NCBI RefSeq assembly: GCF_030272695.1 | Contig: NZ_JARFYN010000061.1 | Span: forward strand, 1 to 39,613 | DNA length: 39,613 nucleotides | Source: Martinezella calliandrae | Lineage (GTDB): Bacteria; Pseudomonadota; Alphaproteobacteria; Rhizobiales; Rhizobiaceae | Direction: 5' to 3' | In this document: one piece after another, positions 24,500-33,149 of the stretch | Layout of the letters: every line of letters begins with the position of its first letter | Position numbering within the stretch: the first letter of the stretch is position 1 | The notes under the pieces: model-generated | What the model saw: only the letters and a program-made list of their open reading frames with translations | Database searches by the model: none | Told to the model about the DNA's origin: nothing | Position numbers and translations under genes: made by a program

Positions 24500-27400
24500 C
24501 TAATCCGGAGCCGCGGTGGATTTTTTCTTTGAGGCGATGCTATCGACACCGAAAAACCGGCGCTTGACGCCCTCTCTGACCGTCTGGACGACTATATACA
24601 ATAACGGGATGAAAAGCAGGCCGACGACGGTGCCGATCAGCAGTCCCCCAAGAACGGTCACGCCAATCGCCCGCCGGCTGCCCGCGCCCGCACCGGTGGC
24701 AAGGACCAATGGCAACACGCCAAGCACGGATGCCATCGCGGTCATGAGTACTGGCCTGAAGCGCTGCGACGTTCCTGCGATTGCCGCTTCCATGATGCCG
24801 TGGCCTTCTTCCCGGCGCTCCTTGGCGAACTCTACGATGAGGATCGCGTTTTTCGCGGCAAGCCCGATTAGCAACAGCAGGCCGATCTGCGCGTAGATGT
24901 TGAGATCGATGCCGCCGATCACGAGAGCTCCCAACGCCCCCAAGACAGCGACCGTCACCGACATCATCACGGCCACAGGCACGCTCCAACTTTCGTACTG
25001 GGCAACGAGGAACAGGTAGGTGAAAACGATCCCCATGATCAGGATGGTGACCGTCTGGCCGCCGGCCTGTTTTTCCTGAAGGGCAAGACCCGTCCATTCA
25101 AATCCGAAACCCGGTGGAAGCTTTTCGGCTGCGAGCGCCTCCATGGCGCTAAGCGCGCCCCCGGTGCTTGTGCCGGGGGCAGCCTGCCCATTGATCGACG
25201 CGGACGGGAAGAGATTGTAACGATTGATGGAATTGGGGCCGTAAACAGTTGAAATGGAAAGCAATCCCTGCAACGGCACGAGGTCCCCGGATTGACTTTG
25301 CACTCTTAGCCGCTGAATATCCTCGGTGCGCATTCGGAAATTCGGTTCATCTTGAATGCGAACCTGGTATACGCGCGAAAAAATGTTGAAGTCGTCCACA
25401 TAGGACGATCCGAGATGCGCTTGCAGTGTGCTGAAGATCGCTGCGGGCGAGACGCCAAAGAGTTCGGCGCGCCTTCTGTCTATATCGAGGTAGATCTGCG
25501 GCGCGTTGGCCGAAAACGTGCTGAACACATTGGTCAGGCTCGGGCTTCGGTTTGCCGCGACAATCAGGCCGCGCATCACTTCGGCGAGCTCATCCTCGCT
25601 TTGCCCGGCGCGGGCTTGAAGACGAAAATCAAAGCCGCCGGTCGTGCCGAGACCGGGGATTGCCGGCGGGTTGAACGGCACGACGGACGCAGTCGAAATC
25701 GCGCCGAACTGAGCGCGCAGCCGGCTCATGAGAGCAAAGACGCTTTGATCGGCTCCGCGCTCGTTCCAGGGTTTGAGCGCCGAAATGACCATGCCGGAAT
25801 TGGAGCCGCTGGCGCCGATCATGCTCGATCCGGAGATTCCGATCGTATTTGCCACCCCGGGCGTGCGTTGAAGCAAGGAGGTGACGGTCGCAATTGTCTG
25901 CTGCGTACGCTCGAGCGAGGCCGAATCGGGCAACTGTACGTTGACAAATAGATAGCCCAGGTCCTCCGCTGGAACAAAGCCCACCGGGAGCACACGATAG
26001 AAGCCGTAGATGCCGCACACGATCAAAATAAAGACCGTGGCACTCACGGCAATGCGCCGGGCAAATTGATCCAGCAGGCGTAGGTAGAAACGTCTTGACG
26101 CGTCGAGTCCTCGATTGACCCGGTCAAAAATCCGAGCGCGGGTCTCCCTTGCTGGCCGAAGTATCAGAACACAAAGTGCCGGACTGAGCGTCAGGGCATT
26201 GATCGTCGAGAAGGTGATCGTGATTAGAATGGTGACCGCAAACTGACGATAGAGCGTGCCGGTGATGCCGGCCAGAAAGGCAACCGGCACGAAGAGTGCG
26301 GCCAATACCAGGGTGGTGGCGACGATTGGACCTGTGACCTGGCTCATCGTACGCAGTGTTGCCTCGCGTACGTCGACGCCAGCCTCGGTCATAACACGCT
26401 GAACGTTCTCCACCACGATGATAGCGTCGTCCACGACCAGACTGATGGCGAGTATCATGGCGAACATGGTGATCGTGTTCGCCGAGTATCCCATGAGGTA
26501 AAGCACGGCGAAGCCGCCCACCAGGGAAACCGGTATCGTCAGCGTGGGGATGACCGTCGCGCGCCAGTCTTGCAGGAAAATGTAGACGACCACCACGACA
26601 AGCACGAAGGTAAGCGCCAGCGTAACGAGAATCTCCTCAATCGTCTGTCGAACGAAAGCGGTCGTGTCGAAAACGACCGTGGATGCGACATCGTCGGGAA
26701 ACTGCGCCGACAATGTTTTCAACTCGCCAAGGACAGCATTCGATACCGCAAGCGCGTTAGCGTCAGCGGATTGATAGACGACGACCGTCGCGCTCGGCTG
26801 CCCGTTCAGCGTTGACGCCGTATCATAGGATTCGGCGCCGAGTTCCACCCGGGCAACGTCGCGCAGGCGCACGATCGCGCCATTCTTGTTGGTGCGAATG
26901 ATGATGTCGCCGAACTCTGCGGGGCTCGTAAGCCGTCCTCTTGCCTGAACGGTCAATTGCAGCTGCTGGCCCGATGTCAATGGAGGCGAGCCTAACTGGC
27001 CGGCGGATGCCTGGGCGTTTTGGGCTTGGATGGCGCTGGTCAGGTCGGCGGCCGTCACCCCAAGGGCCTGCATGCGGTCCGGGTTCATCCAGATGCGTAT
27101 GCTATAGGTTGGGCCAAAAACGCTTGCTTCCCCGACGCCGGGCAGGCGGGCGATCGCATCGCGTATATTGATCATCGCATAATTGCTGAGGAAGACGTCG
27201 TCCTTCGTGCCCTTGGGCGAATAGATCGCAAAACCGAGCAACATGCTGGACGAACGGGTGCGGACCGTCACACCGGTTTGGGTGACGGCAGTCGGAAGGC
27301 GTGGCGTCGCCATCGCGACGCGATTTTGTACGTTGACCTGGGCGATGGCCGGATCCGTCCCCGGCGCAAACGTCACCGTCAGACTGTAGCCGCCGTTGTT

Positions 27401-27655
27401 GGTGCTCGAAGACGACATATAAAGCATGTCTTCGACGCCGTTCACCTGATCCTCTATCGGCGCTCCCACGCTCTGCATCATGACGGCGGCATTGGCGCCC
27501 GGATAGCTAGCCGTCACCTGGACTTCTGGAGGCGTGATCTGGGGAAATTGGGCGACCGGTATCAGAAGGAGTGCGATGCCTCCCGCGATCATCATGACGA
27601 TCGCAATGACCATGGCAAAGCGTGGTCTTGCAATGAAGAGCGCGGAAATATTCAT
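24500..27655 (-). CDS. RND multidrug efflux pump, AcrB/MexB (HAE1) type
   Basis: This 1051-residue inner-membrane proton antiporter exports drugs or other amphiphiles through a periplasmic tripartite channel. Family features are an N-terminal helix followed by PVAQFPQITPPEVQV, the paired Asp in SLVVDDAIIVVENV (membrane helix 4, about residues 405-415), and the duplicated layout with a second helix bundle (GLAAKNAILIVEFAKERREEG). The length matches AcrB. Its start shares ATGA with the stop of the adaptor gene, so the two are coupled. No outer-membrane channel gene lies next to them, so a TolC encoded elsewhere is needed. Substrate cannot be read from sequence. Confidence 0.95.
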   Translation of the reverse strand: MNISALFIARPRFAMVIAIVMMIAGGIALLLIPVAQFPQITPPEVQVTASYPGANAAVMMQSVGAPIEDQVNGVEDMLYMSSSSTNNGGYSLTVTFAPGTDPAIAQVNVQNRVAMATPRLPTAVTQTGVTVRTRSSSMLLGFAIYSPKGTKDDVFLSNYAMINIRDAIARLPGVGEASVFGPTYSIRIWMNPDRMQALGVTAADLTSAIQAQNAQASAGQLGSPPLTSGQQLQLTVQARGRLTSPAEFGDIIIRTNKNGAIVRLRDVARVELGAESYDTASTLNGQPSATVVVYQSADANALAVSNAVLGELKTLSAQFPDDVASTVVFDTTAFVRQTIEEILVTLALTFVLVVVVVYIFLQDWRATVIPTLTIPVSLVGGFAVLYLMGYSANTITMFAMILAISLVVDDAIIVVENVQRVMTEAGVDVREATLRTMSQVTGPIVATTLVLAALFVPVAFLAGITGTLYRQFAVTILITITFSTINALTLSPALCVLILRPARETRARIFDRVNRGLDASRRFYLRLLDQFARRIAVSATVFILIVCGIYGFYRVLPVGFVPAEDLGYLFVNVQLPDSASLERTQQTIATVTSLLQRTPGVANTIGISGSSMIGASGSNSGMVISALKPWNERGADQSVFALMSRLRAQFGAISTASVVPFNPPAIPGLGTTGGFDFRLQARAGQSEDELAEVMRGLIVAANRSPSLTNVFSTFSANAPQIYLDIDRRRAELFGVSPAAIFSTLQAHLGSSYVDDFNIFSRVYQVRIQDEPNFRMRTEDIQRLRVQSQSGDLVPLQGLLSISTVYGPNSINRYNLFPSASINGQAAPGTSTGGALSAMEALAAEKLPPGFGFEWTGLALQEKQAGGQTVTILIMGIVFTYLFLVAQYESWSVPVAVMMSVTVAVLGALGALVIGGIDLNIYAQIGLLLLIGLAAKNAILIVEFAKERREEGHGIMEAAIAGTSQRFRPVLMTAMASVLGVLPLVLATGAGAGSRRAIGVTVLGGLLIGTVVGLLFIPLLYIVVQTVREGVKRRFFGVDSIASKKKSTAAPD

Positions 27656-28824
27656 TGTACTGAACCGGGTTTTGAGGCCGCTGGGGTCATGGAAGTCACG
27701 CTGTTTTCGGTGGGCGATGCTTGCGTGGCTTTGACAGTCAAGCCCTCGGAGACGTTCTGCAGGCCATCGACGATGAGTTTTTCGCCGCCTTTTAGCCCGT
27801 CATCAACCACCCAATTTCCACCGACCTCTTCGGAAACCTTTATTCGCCTGAGCTCGACTTGGCTCTTGTCGTTGACCAAAAGGGCGAATTTGCCGTCGCG
27901 ATCCTGTTGAACTGCGCCCATAGGCACGATCGGGCGCAGCTTCTTTTCGGTTTCCGACACGATGACCGTCACGAACTGGCCTGGAATGAGCAAGGATTGC
28001 GGATTGGGAAACAGCGCTCGAATAGCGAGGGTTCCGGTTGCCACATCGATTTCGTTTCCAAAGAATTCGACTTTTCCCTTCTCTGCATAGGCCTGACCAT
28101 TCGACAGCCGCAGGGTCGGCTCATACCGCTTTGCGAGATCCTCCTTGCTGATATCGCCGGCAGCTGCCCGCAGATCGAGGATCGAGCGGTCGCTGAGGGA
28201 GAATACGACGCGGATCGGATCCAATTCGACGATCCGGGCCAGTATCTGCGAACTGCCGCTGATGAAGCTTCCATCCGACAATTCAGCTGCTCCGATGCGT
28301 CCATCGATCGGGGAGGTGATCCGGGTATAGCTGAGGTTCAGTTCGGCTTGGCTGACCCGCGTTTGCGCCGACAACAGGTTTGCCTGTCCCGTTTCGACAG
28401 CGGTTTGGCTTTGCTCCAATGTGGCGCGCGCGACAGTTTGGCCGCTTAACGATTGGTTGCGTGCGAGCGTGCGCTGCGCATCCGCCAGGCTTGCTTGAGC
28501 GCTGGCAAGTGCTGCCTTGGCATCCGCCAGAGATATTTCGAGCGAGCGCCGGTCGATCAGGAAGAGATCCTGATCCTTCTTGACGAGCTGGCCTTCGTCG
28601 AAGAGGCGTTTGTCCAGGAAGCCCTCGATCCGCGAGCGGATATCGACGGCATTGACCGCCTCCACGCGTCCGACAAATTCGTGTTTGGGCGAAACGTCCT
28701 CGATCGGAACGCTGATGACGCCGACGGTCGGTTCGGCTTGCGCGACCGCTGCCTGCGGGGCAGACATGAAAGCTAGGAGCAATGCAACCAAATAAGCCTG
28801 TGGAACGCGACGTCGCACTTTCAT
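27652..28824 (-). CDS. RND periplasmic adaptor, AcrA/MexA type
   Basis: This membrane-fusion protein of 390 residues joins the RND pump to an outer-membrane channel. The start is ATG 28824, eight bases after GGAG; an upstream extension to 28860 is unlikely. A Sec signal peptide ends near residue 29 (AAVAQA) and has no lipobox Cys, so the protein is not a lipoprotein, unlike E. coli AcrA. Domains in order are a beta strand/lipoyl half (VGRVEAVNAVDIRSRIEGFL), a coiled-coil hairpin (about 85-150, LADAKAALASAQASLADAQ), the second lipoyl half (SPIDGRIGAAELSDGSFI), and the barrel. It is the first gene of a four-gene operon. No TetR-type regulator is adjacent. Confidence 0.93.
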   Translation of the reverse strand: MKVRRRVPQAYLVALLLAFMSAPQAAVAQAEPTVGVISVPIEDVSPKHEFVGRVEAVNAVDIRSRIEGFLDKRLFDEGQLVKKDQDLFLIDRRSLEISLADAKAALASAQASLADAQRTLARNQSLSGQTVARATLEQSQTAVETGQANLLSAQTRVSQAELNLSYTRITSPIDGRIGAAELSDGSFISGSSQILARIVELDPIRVVFSLSDRSILDLRAAAGDISKEDLAKRYEPTLRLSNGQAYAEKGKVEFFGNEIDVATGTLAIRALFPNPQSLLIPGQFVTVIVSETEKKLRPIVPMGAVQQDRDGKFALLVNDKSQVELRRIKVSEEVGGNWVVDDGLKGGEKLIVDGLQNVSEGLTVKATQASPTENSVTSMTPAASKPGSVQ

Positions 28825-29308
28825 CGAACAGTCTCCAACAGAAGCGAGATAGTGTCTCAACTCGAGCGTATGGATTCAGTCATCAGATCAGCGGCATTTG
28901 GCAAAGCGTGGGTCAACGCGGAGATAGAACGAGCCAAGGTTTCGTCCAGGGGTAGATATTCTGCTATTGCCTTCCAAATAGCAACCAACCTGCACGTCAG
29001 AGGGCATTGTCGTCTTTTGATCTTAAGCTTTGTTGGAAGCGAGCTTTTCGATCAAGTCGTCCTTGCCGGTATTGCTGGAGACGACGGCTTCGATTTCCGT
29101 GGCCGCGGTCTTATGCATCCCAGGCACGCAGGCCGCATTTCATGGCTGCGGCGTGTTGCGGTTTAACGGCTGACCATGCTTGAATGTAGCTTTACGAATG
29201 CTTGAATGTGACTTTACGAATTTAGGCCTTCGCCTCGTCAGGAAAGTAACAAGCAGCCCGTGATCTTTCTCCCGCCTCATTGACGCTTGCAGCTCGATCG
29301 GAGAGACA
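28825..29308. other. Divergent promoter region between the RND operon and yqhA
   Basis: This 484-base interval contains no supported gene. A short minus-strand frame near 29020-29119 (MHKTAATEIEAVVSSNTG onward) has no recognisable content. The plus-strand promoter for the YqhA-family gene must be in its last 100 bases, next to a 22-base tandem repeat. The RND operon promoter lies upstream of 28824. Confidence 0.35.
29176..29219. repeat. Tandem direct repeat of 22 bp, two copies
   Basis: ATGCTTGAATGT-AG-CTTTACGA (29176-29197) is repeated as ATGCTTGAATGT-GA-CTTTACGA (29198-29219), with two differences. The 22-base period equals two helical turns, so the same face of the DNA is presented twice, as in sites for OmpR-type response regulators. 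It lies about 90 bases upstream of the YqhA-family gene. Confidence 0.6.
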
Positions 29309-29809
29309 ATGATAAACATCTTGCTGAAGTTACGCTTTATAATTGCGCTCGCCTCCATTGGTGTTATCGCCGCCGCCGGTTTGATGTTCTGGGAGGGTCT
29401 TATCACATTATGGCATGCCTACGCCGTTGTCAGAACCGATCCGGACCTTGCCGTGATCGCGGCGGTCATGCGGGCGACGGATAAGCTGTTATTCGCGATT
29501 GTGCTTGTTATCTTCGGATGCGCCATTACCCTCGGCTTTCTGATCGAGCCGTCGCCGGAGCGGCGCGCGGCGCTGCCGGCGTGGATGATCATCGACAGCG
29601 TCGCCGAGCTCAAAAATCTCTTTATCCAGATGATCATCCTCTATCTGGTGGTTCATTTTGCCACGCTGGTGGCTGAGACGGATGAAATGCTGCAATGGAA
29701 CGCGCTGGTCTTGCCCATTTCGGTCCTGCTGTTGGCCGCGGCGATGAAGCTGATCGCCGGCGCGCATCCGCACGTGCGTCCGGCAGAGCCACCGTCTGCA
29801 GGCAAATAA
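29309..29809 (+). CDS. YqhA-family (UPF0114) inner-membrane protein
   Basis: This 166-residue protein has four membrane helices (about 8-29, 57-80, 105-122, 130-148). It fits the YqhA/UPF0114 family, whose members have LRF..ALASIG at the N-terminus, and DKLLFAIVLVIFGCAITLGFLI with a following charged loop. The role of the family is unclear. GGAG lies six bases before the ATG. It converges with the porin gene, with a strong terminator between. Confidence 0.8.
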   Translation: MINILLKLRFIIALASIGVIAAAGLMFWEGLITLWHAYAVVRTDPDLAVIAAVMRATDKLLFAIVLVIFGCAITLGFLIEPSPERRAALPAWMIIDSVAELKNLFIQMIILYLVVHFATLVAETDEMLQWNALVLPISVLLLAAAMKLIAGAHPHVRPAEPPSAGK

Positions 29810-29886
29810 TCCCCTTGTTCGCGCAAGACGGCAGGGATCCTATCTCTTTGCAATTGGCGATTGCGGTAATGTTTGCGATAGAACTG

Positions 29887-29915
29887 AAAAAAGGCCCGGA
29901 GGGAAACCAGGCCTT
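29887..29915 (-). terminator. Rho-independent terminator of the porin gene
   Basis: Read on the minus strand, AAGGCCTGG pairs with CCGGGCCTT across a seven-base loop, with one G-U pair, and is followed by a run of Ts. It lies 37 bases after the porin stop. The reverse orientation also ends in a few As and Ts, so it might serve the convergent yqhA transcript too. Confidence 0.85.
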
Positions 29916-29951
29916 CTCCCATCTCTGATCGGAGGTCGAATTCAGATCAGA

Positions 29952-31013
29952 TTAGAAGCTACGCTCGAAGCGGAGAATGCCAGCCCACTGATCTTCGCTG
30001 ATCGAATCCCAGTTGGTGTAGGTAACTTCCGGCTCGATGAGCAGGTTCTTGACCGGCTTCCACTTGACGTTCGTGGTGGCCGAGAAGATCTTCGAGTCGG
30101 TGTAGGCGAGCTGCAGGTTCCACTTCAGCTTGTCGTTGATCGGAACGTCAACGCCGCCCCAAACTGCCCAATCGCCCCAGCCGATACCAGAAGCGTCGCC
30201 GCCACCGTTCGCGCCAGCGTACTTGTTCAGCTTGTCGCCGTCCGTGTTCCAGCCGCCCATCAAGAAGGCCGAGAAGACGCCGAAGTCAGCATCGACGCGA
30301 GCCTTGACAGCGCCTTCTTCGACGATGGAGTCATAACCACCGACGACCTTGAAGGACCATGCACCGGCCTTGTAGCCAGCACCGGCAACGACGTCCGGAG
30401 CATAGTGATTCGAGCTGTCTTCGCCGTTAGAGCCGGTTGCGCCCTTACCGGAGTTGGTATCTTCCACCGAGATCACAGCCGTGAAGCCGTTGCCGGCATC
30501 ATAGTTGTAGGTGATCTGGTTGAGTTCGTACGGGCCGTCATAGACCACGTCGTCGTTGATGACGTCGCCGGCGTAACCGGTGAATACGTTGAACTGCGAG
30601 TCTTCCTTACCGACGGTGAAGCCGCCGAGGCTGATGCTGCCGTGAAGGAAGTTCGTGTTCGTCTGGCCGCCTTCCTGCCAATCCCAACGGAGTTCCGTGT
30701 TGGTCTTCAGCGGACCCCATTCGGTGTCGCTGGCCGTCTGCAGCTGCAGTTCGGCACGAGTATGCCAGAGTGTGCCACGAACGGCATTCGGGTTGTAGGC
30801 GTCGTACCATTCGCCTTCCGTACGAACCTTACCGCCGATCTTGAGGCAGGTTTCGGTGCCCGGAATGAAGAAGTAGCCTGCACCATATGCGTCGCAGATG
30901 CGGACGTATTCGAGCGGCTCCGGCTCAGCGGCGACAACAGCGTCAGCGGCGTGAGCACCGGATACTGCTGCCAGAGCAGCAGCGGAGCCGAGAAGAAGGC
31001 TCTTGATATTCAT
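29952..31013 (-). CDS. ropA: RopA-type outer-membrane porin
   Basis: This is a 353-residue trimeric porin of the alphaproteobacterial Porin_2 family. A signal peptide of 22 residues is cleaved after GAHA. The mature start carries the family's EPLEYVRICDAYGAGYFFIPGTETCLKIGGKVR segment, with the two Cys that likely pair. Alternating beta strands follow, ending in the C-terminal FERSF with the terminal Phe required for outer-membrane insertion. Codon use is strongly biased toward preferred codons, as expected of a highly expressed gene. Rhizobia carry several ropA copies; which one this is cannot be told. Its upstream region has an inverted repeat. Confidence 0.93.
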   Translation of the reverse strand: MNIKSLLLGSAAALAAVSGAHAADAVVAAEPEPLEYVRICDAYGAGYFFIPGTETCLKIGGKVRTEGEWYDAYNPNAVRGTLWHTRAELQLQTASDTEWGPLKTNTELRWDWQEGGQTNTNFLHGSISLGGFTVGKEDSQFNVFTGYAGDVINDDVVYDGPYELNQITYNYDAGNGFTAVISVEDTNSGKGATGSNGEDSSNHYAPDVVAGAGYKAGAWSFKVVGGYDSIVEEGAVKARVDADFGVFSAFLMGGWNTDGDKLNKYAGANGGGDASGIGWGDWAVWGGVDVPINDKLKWNLQLAYTDSKIFSATTNVKWKPVKNLLIEPEVTYTNWDSISEDQWAGILRFERSF

Positions 31014-31175
31014 TTTTTCTCCAATCTGTGTGCCTGATCGGAACGACCCGAAGACTACCCGGTGCGTTCATTCATCTGGCTGTTCCCTTTTTGGAAGCTA
31101 CCGAACTTCCGCGGGCAACATAGCCAGAGAAGTACTGTAGCCAACACAATATTTAGGTTATTCCATAAAAACATC

Positions 31176-31191
31176 TGACATAAATGTGTCA
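31176..31191. promoter_or_regulatory. Inverted repeat TGACA-N6-TGTCA upstream of the porin
   Basis: TGACATAAATGTGTCA lies 163 bases upstream of the porin start, at the edge of the AT-rich tract. Its symmetry fits a dimeric regulator. Porin genes of rhizobia are known to be controlled by two-component systems such as ChvG-ChvI, but I cannot match this motif to a specific regulator. Confidence 0.4.
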
Positions 31192-31281
31192 TAGATGCAG
31201 AAATACATCACAATAATAAGCAACGTCGAATATAAATGCGTGAATTAAGTATTAGAAATATTTGGAACACGTCAGTTATAC

Positions 31282-31296
31282 TGATAATACTTATCA
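31282..31296. promoter_or_regulatory. TGA-N9-TCA palindrome resembling the RirA iron box
   Basis: TGATAATACTTATCA is perfectly symmetrical over six bases on each side. It fits the TGA-N9-TCA pattern described for the rhizobial iron regulator RirA, and also the GATAAT...ATTATC style of Fur sites. The nearest start in reading direction is the porin gene 270 bases away, so the controlled gene may have been lost. Confidence 0.4.
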
Positions 31297-31481
31297 ATAG
31301 CATCCGTATGATAAAGCGTTATTACCATATAATAAGACGTTATTATTATTTTCCTGTCGAGTTGTCGCGGACATTCATCCTCCAGGCGCGGTGGAAAGCG
31401 GCGCAACAGCGACCTTCTCAAGGCGCCGAACGGCCTTGGCGGGACAAATCATCTGACGTCGGAGTTACGGATGGGAGGAGT

Positions 31482-31769
31482 TCACTCGGCGCCGATCAAA
31501 ACCAGGCACGGCGAGGCGATTTTACGAATGGGTATGGTCGCATGGGCCGGTTCTCGGGCGACTTTCTCAATGCAAGTCAAAAGATCTGCTGTTTTGCCCA
31601 GATCTCTGGCAGCCGTTCTGGCAAGCATATCCTTTGCCAAAGCCACCTGATCTTCTTTTCGGCTGCTCTCCCAATCGGCAAGTGTCGAATCACGGGTTAG
31701 TCGAGCGGCCAAAGCCGAAGTCGCGATGAGTGCTGACAGCCCCGCAATGAGCAACATCCGTCCCTTCAC
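31482..31769 (-). CDS. Small secreted hypothetical protein
   Basis: This 95-residue protein starts at GTG 31769, six bases after AGGAG. A signal peptide ends at SALAA (residues 18-22), leaving about 73 mature residues with a pattern DWxxxxxEDQxALAxxML...LLTCIExVA and one further Cys near the end. The two cysteines could pair in the periplasm. Similar small secreted proteins are common and unnamed in rhizobia. Function unknown. Confidence 0.6.
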   Translation of the reverse strand: MKGRMLLIAGLSALIATSALAARLTRDSTLADWESSRKEDQVALAKDMLARTAARDLGKTADLLTCIEKVAREPAHATIPIRKIASPCLVLIGAE

Positions 31770-32419
31770 CGTGATCTCCTGATACCTGTCAAACCTTTGG
31801 GGAGGTGACGGCTTTAATCCAACGCATAAAGCCTAATCGTCCAGCTTACATCTATTGTCTTGCCGCAAATTCAATGCGGCTTCCGTTCTGCCCGAAACCT
31901 ATGGCTGCGACCAGCGGTATTGCGCCGAGGTCAGCCAGTAAACTTCAGAAAGAAAGGGGGCAAGGTGGCTTTGATCAAAGAAGCCGGTAGCAAGCGCGAC
32001 ATCGGAACGCGGCAAATCGGTATTTGCCCAACATCTCCTCCGCCATCTCGATGCGCCTTTGGGTAAATATGAACGCAGGAAAGCGCCTGATGTGTTTTTG
32101 AACGCGCGCGCGAATGATAAACGGAAAGCCCCGCAACCGCCGACAGGTCAGCAAGCTGATTCGCTCGATCAGGTGCTCCTGCGTAGACAGACACGGGCGA
32201 ATGGCACTGGGCCAATGACCGTCGCGAACGGGCGCACTTCGGGGATCGTCATGGCATTCAGCATATCGAGGCCTAGCGCTGACACGAGACGTCGACGTCG
32301 TGATGGGGTCGGTCGCATATAAATATTAAAGCGATGGAGATCGGCTCATACGTCTCGTTGAAGAATCAGCGACATTGGAGAACAAGCACACAGCGATGAC
32401 CGCCAACAGGAGTGACACG
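31770..32419. other. Region with a decayed AraC gene and the promoter of the YoaK-family gene
   Basis: Apart from the AraC-family remnant (31895-32185), no coding sequence is supported. The 200 bases before 32420 must carry the promoter of the DUF1275 gene; no clear -35/-10 pair was picked out. Confidence 0.4.
31895..32185 (-). pseudogene. AraC-family regulator C-terminal HTH remnant, frameshifted
   Basis: Translating the minus strand in successive frames gives LADLSAVAGLSVYH (first HTH), then AFKNTSGAF, then RRIEMAEEML, then NTDLPRSDVALATGFFDQSHLAPF and finally AQYRWSQP. Together these form the double helix-turn-helix of an AraC/XylS regulator in the right order. At least three frame changes separate the pieces, so the gene is dead. 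The ligand-binding N-terminus is not recognisable upstream. Confidence 0.75.
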
Positions 32420-33106
32420 ATGAAGCCAGCTCTTCCAGCAATGCTCAGCCTCAATGCAGGCTATGTCGATACCGCCGGCTTCCTGATGCTCCAAGGCCTG
32501 TTCACAGCGCATGTGACCGGCAATTTCGTCACCTTCGGGGCCACCGTCGCTCTGGGCACCACGGGCATCGTGGCAAAGTTGTTGGCGTTACCGATGTTCT
32601 GTCTCGTCGTCATTGGCTCCAGGTATATGGCGCATGGGCTGGACAATATCGGACTGCAGCCGCTCCGCACGATGCTGGCCCTGAAGCTTTCGCTGCTGAT
32701 TGCCGGGGCCGTGTTGGCAATCCGTCTCGGCCCTTTTCCCAATGGCGACGCCTGGCCGGCGCTTGTCACCGGCATGGTCTTGGTCTCGGCGATGGCGATC
32801 CAGAACGCGGTGCATCGGATTCACATGGCGAGCACTCCGCCGACCACGTTGATGACCGGCACGACGACGCAGATCATGATCGATCTCGCCGACCTTATGC
32901 GCGGCGTAGCGCCGGATGCGGCTGGTGTCATCACCTCTCGGCTCACGCGAATGACCGCCAACGTCATCGCTTTTGCGCTCGGTTGCGGGGCAGCCGCACT
33001 GGCTTATGTGCTGGTCAAAGATTGGTGTTTTGTCATCCCGCCCGTGATTGCGCTGATCACCATGTTGATGTCAGGCGAACAGAAGAAGACCGACGAAAAA
33101 GCATGA
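32420..33106 (+). CDS. YoaK/DUF1275-family membrane protein
   Basis: This 228-residue protein has six membrane helices and matches the DUF1275 (YoaK) family: SLNAGYVDTAGFLMLQGLF near the start is followed by HVTGNFVTFG, and STPPTTLMTGTTTQIMIDL lies in the middle. The transport or other function of the family is not established. ATG 32420 is chosen because AGGAG lies seven bases upstream; ATG 32396 and a TTG at 32375 are weaker. Downstream, the beta-propeller gene converges with it, 43 bases apart. Confidence 0.85.
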   Translation: MKPALPAMLSLNAGYVDTAGFLMLQGLFTAHVTGNFVTFGATVALGTTGIVAKLLALPMFCLVVIGSRYMAHGLDNIGLQPLRTMLALKLSLLIAGAVLAIRLGPFPNGDAWPALVTGMVLVSAMAIQNAVHRIHMASTPPTTLMTGTTTQIMIDLADLMRGVAPDAAGVITSRLTRMTANVIAFALGCGAAALAYVLVKDWCFVIPPVIALITMLMSGEQKKTDEKA

Positions 33107-33149
33107 GCGAGGCCTTGGCAAATCAAAGGTCGGTTTGCGCGTTCCGAGG

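Larger units (their letters stand above)
31014..31481. promoter_or_regulatory. AT-rich upstream region of the porin gene
   Basis: This stretch lies between two minus-strand genes: the porin gene downstream and the small secreted-protein gene, which ends at 31482. It is AT-rich from about 31135 to 31360 in an otherwise GC-rich window. It holds three symmetrical elements: TGACA-N6-TGTCA at 31176-31191, TGATAA-TAC-TTATCA at 31282-31296, and two imperfect ATAA-CG-TTAT palindromes at 31310-31346. No gene is evident; a plus-strand frame beginning at 31236 reads as composition noise. Confidence 0.45.

Noticed and set aside
27020..27910. Plus-strand frame of 296 codons opposite the RND genes
   Set aside because: Shadow frame; the content is His/Arg/Gly-rich noise.
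29020..29119. A 32-codon minus-strand frame ending IEKLASNKA
   Set aside because: Protein-like composition, but no ribosome site, no family and a stop just upstream; not supported.
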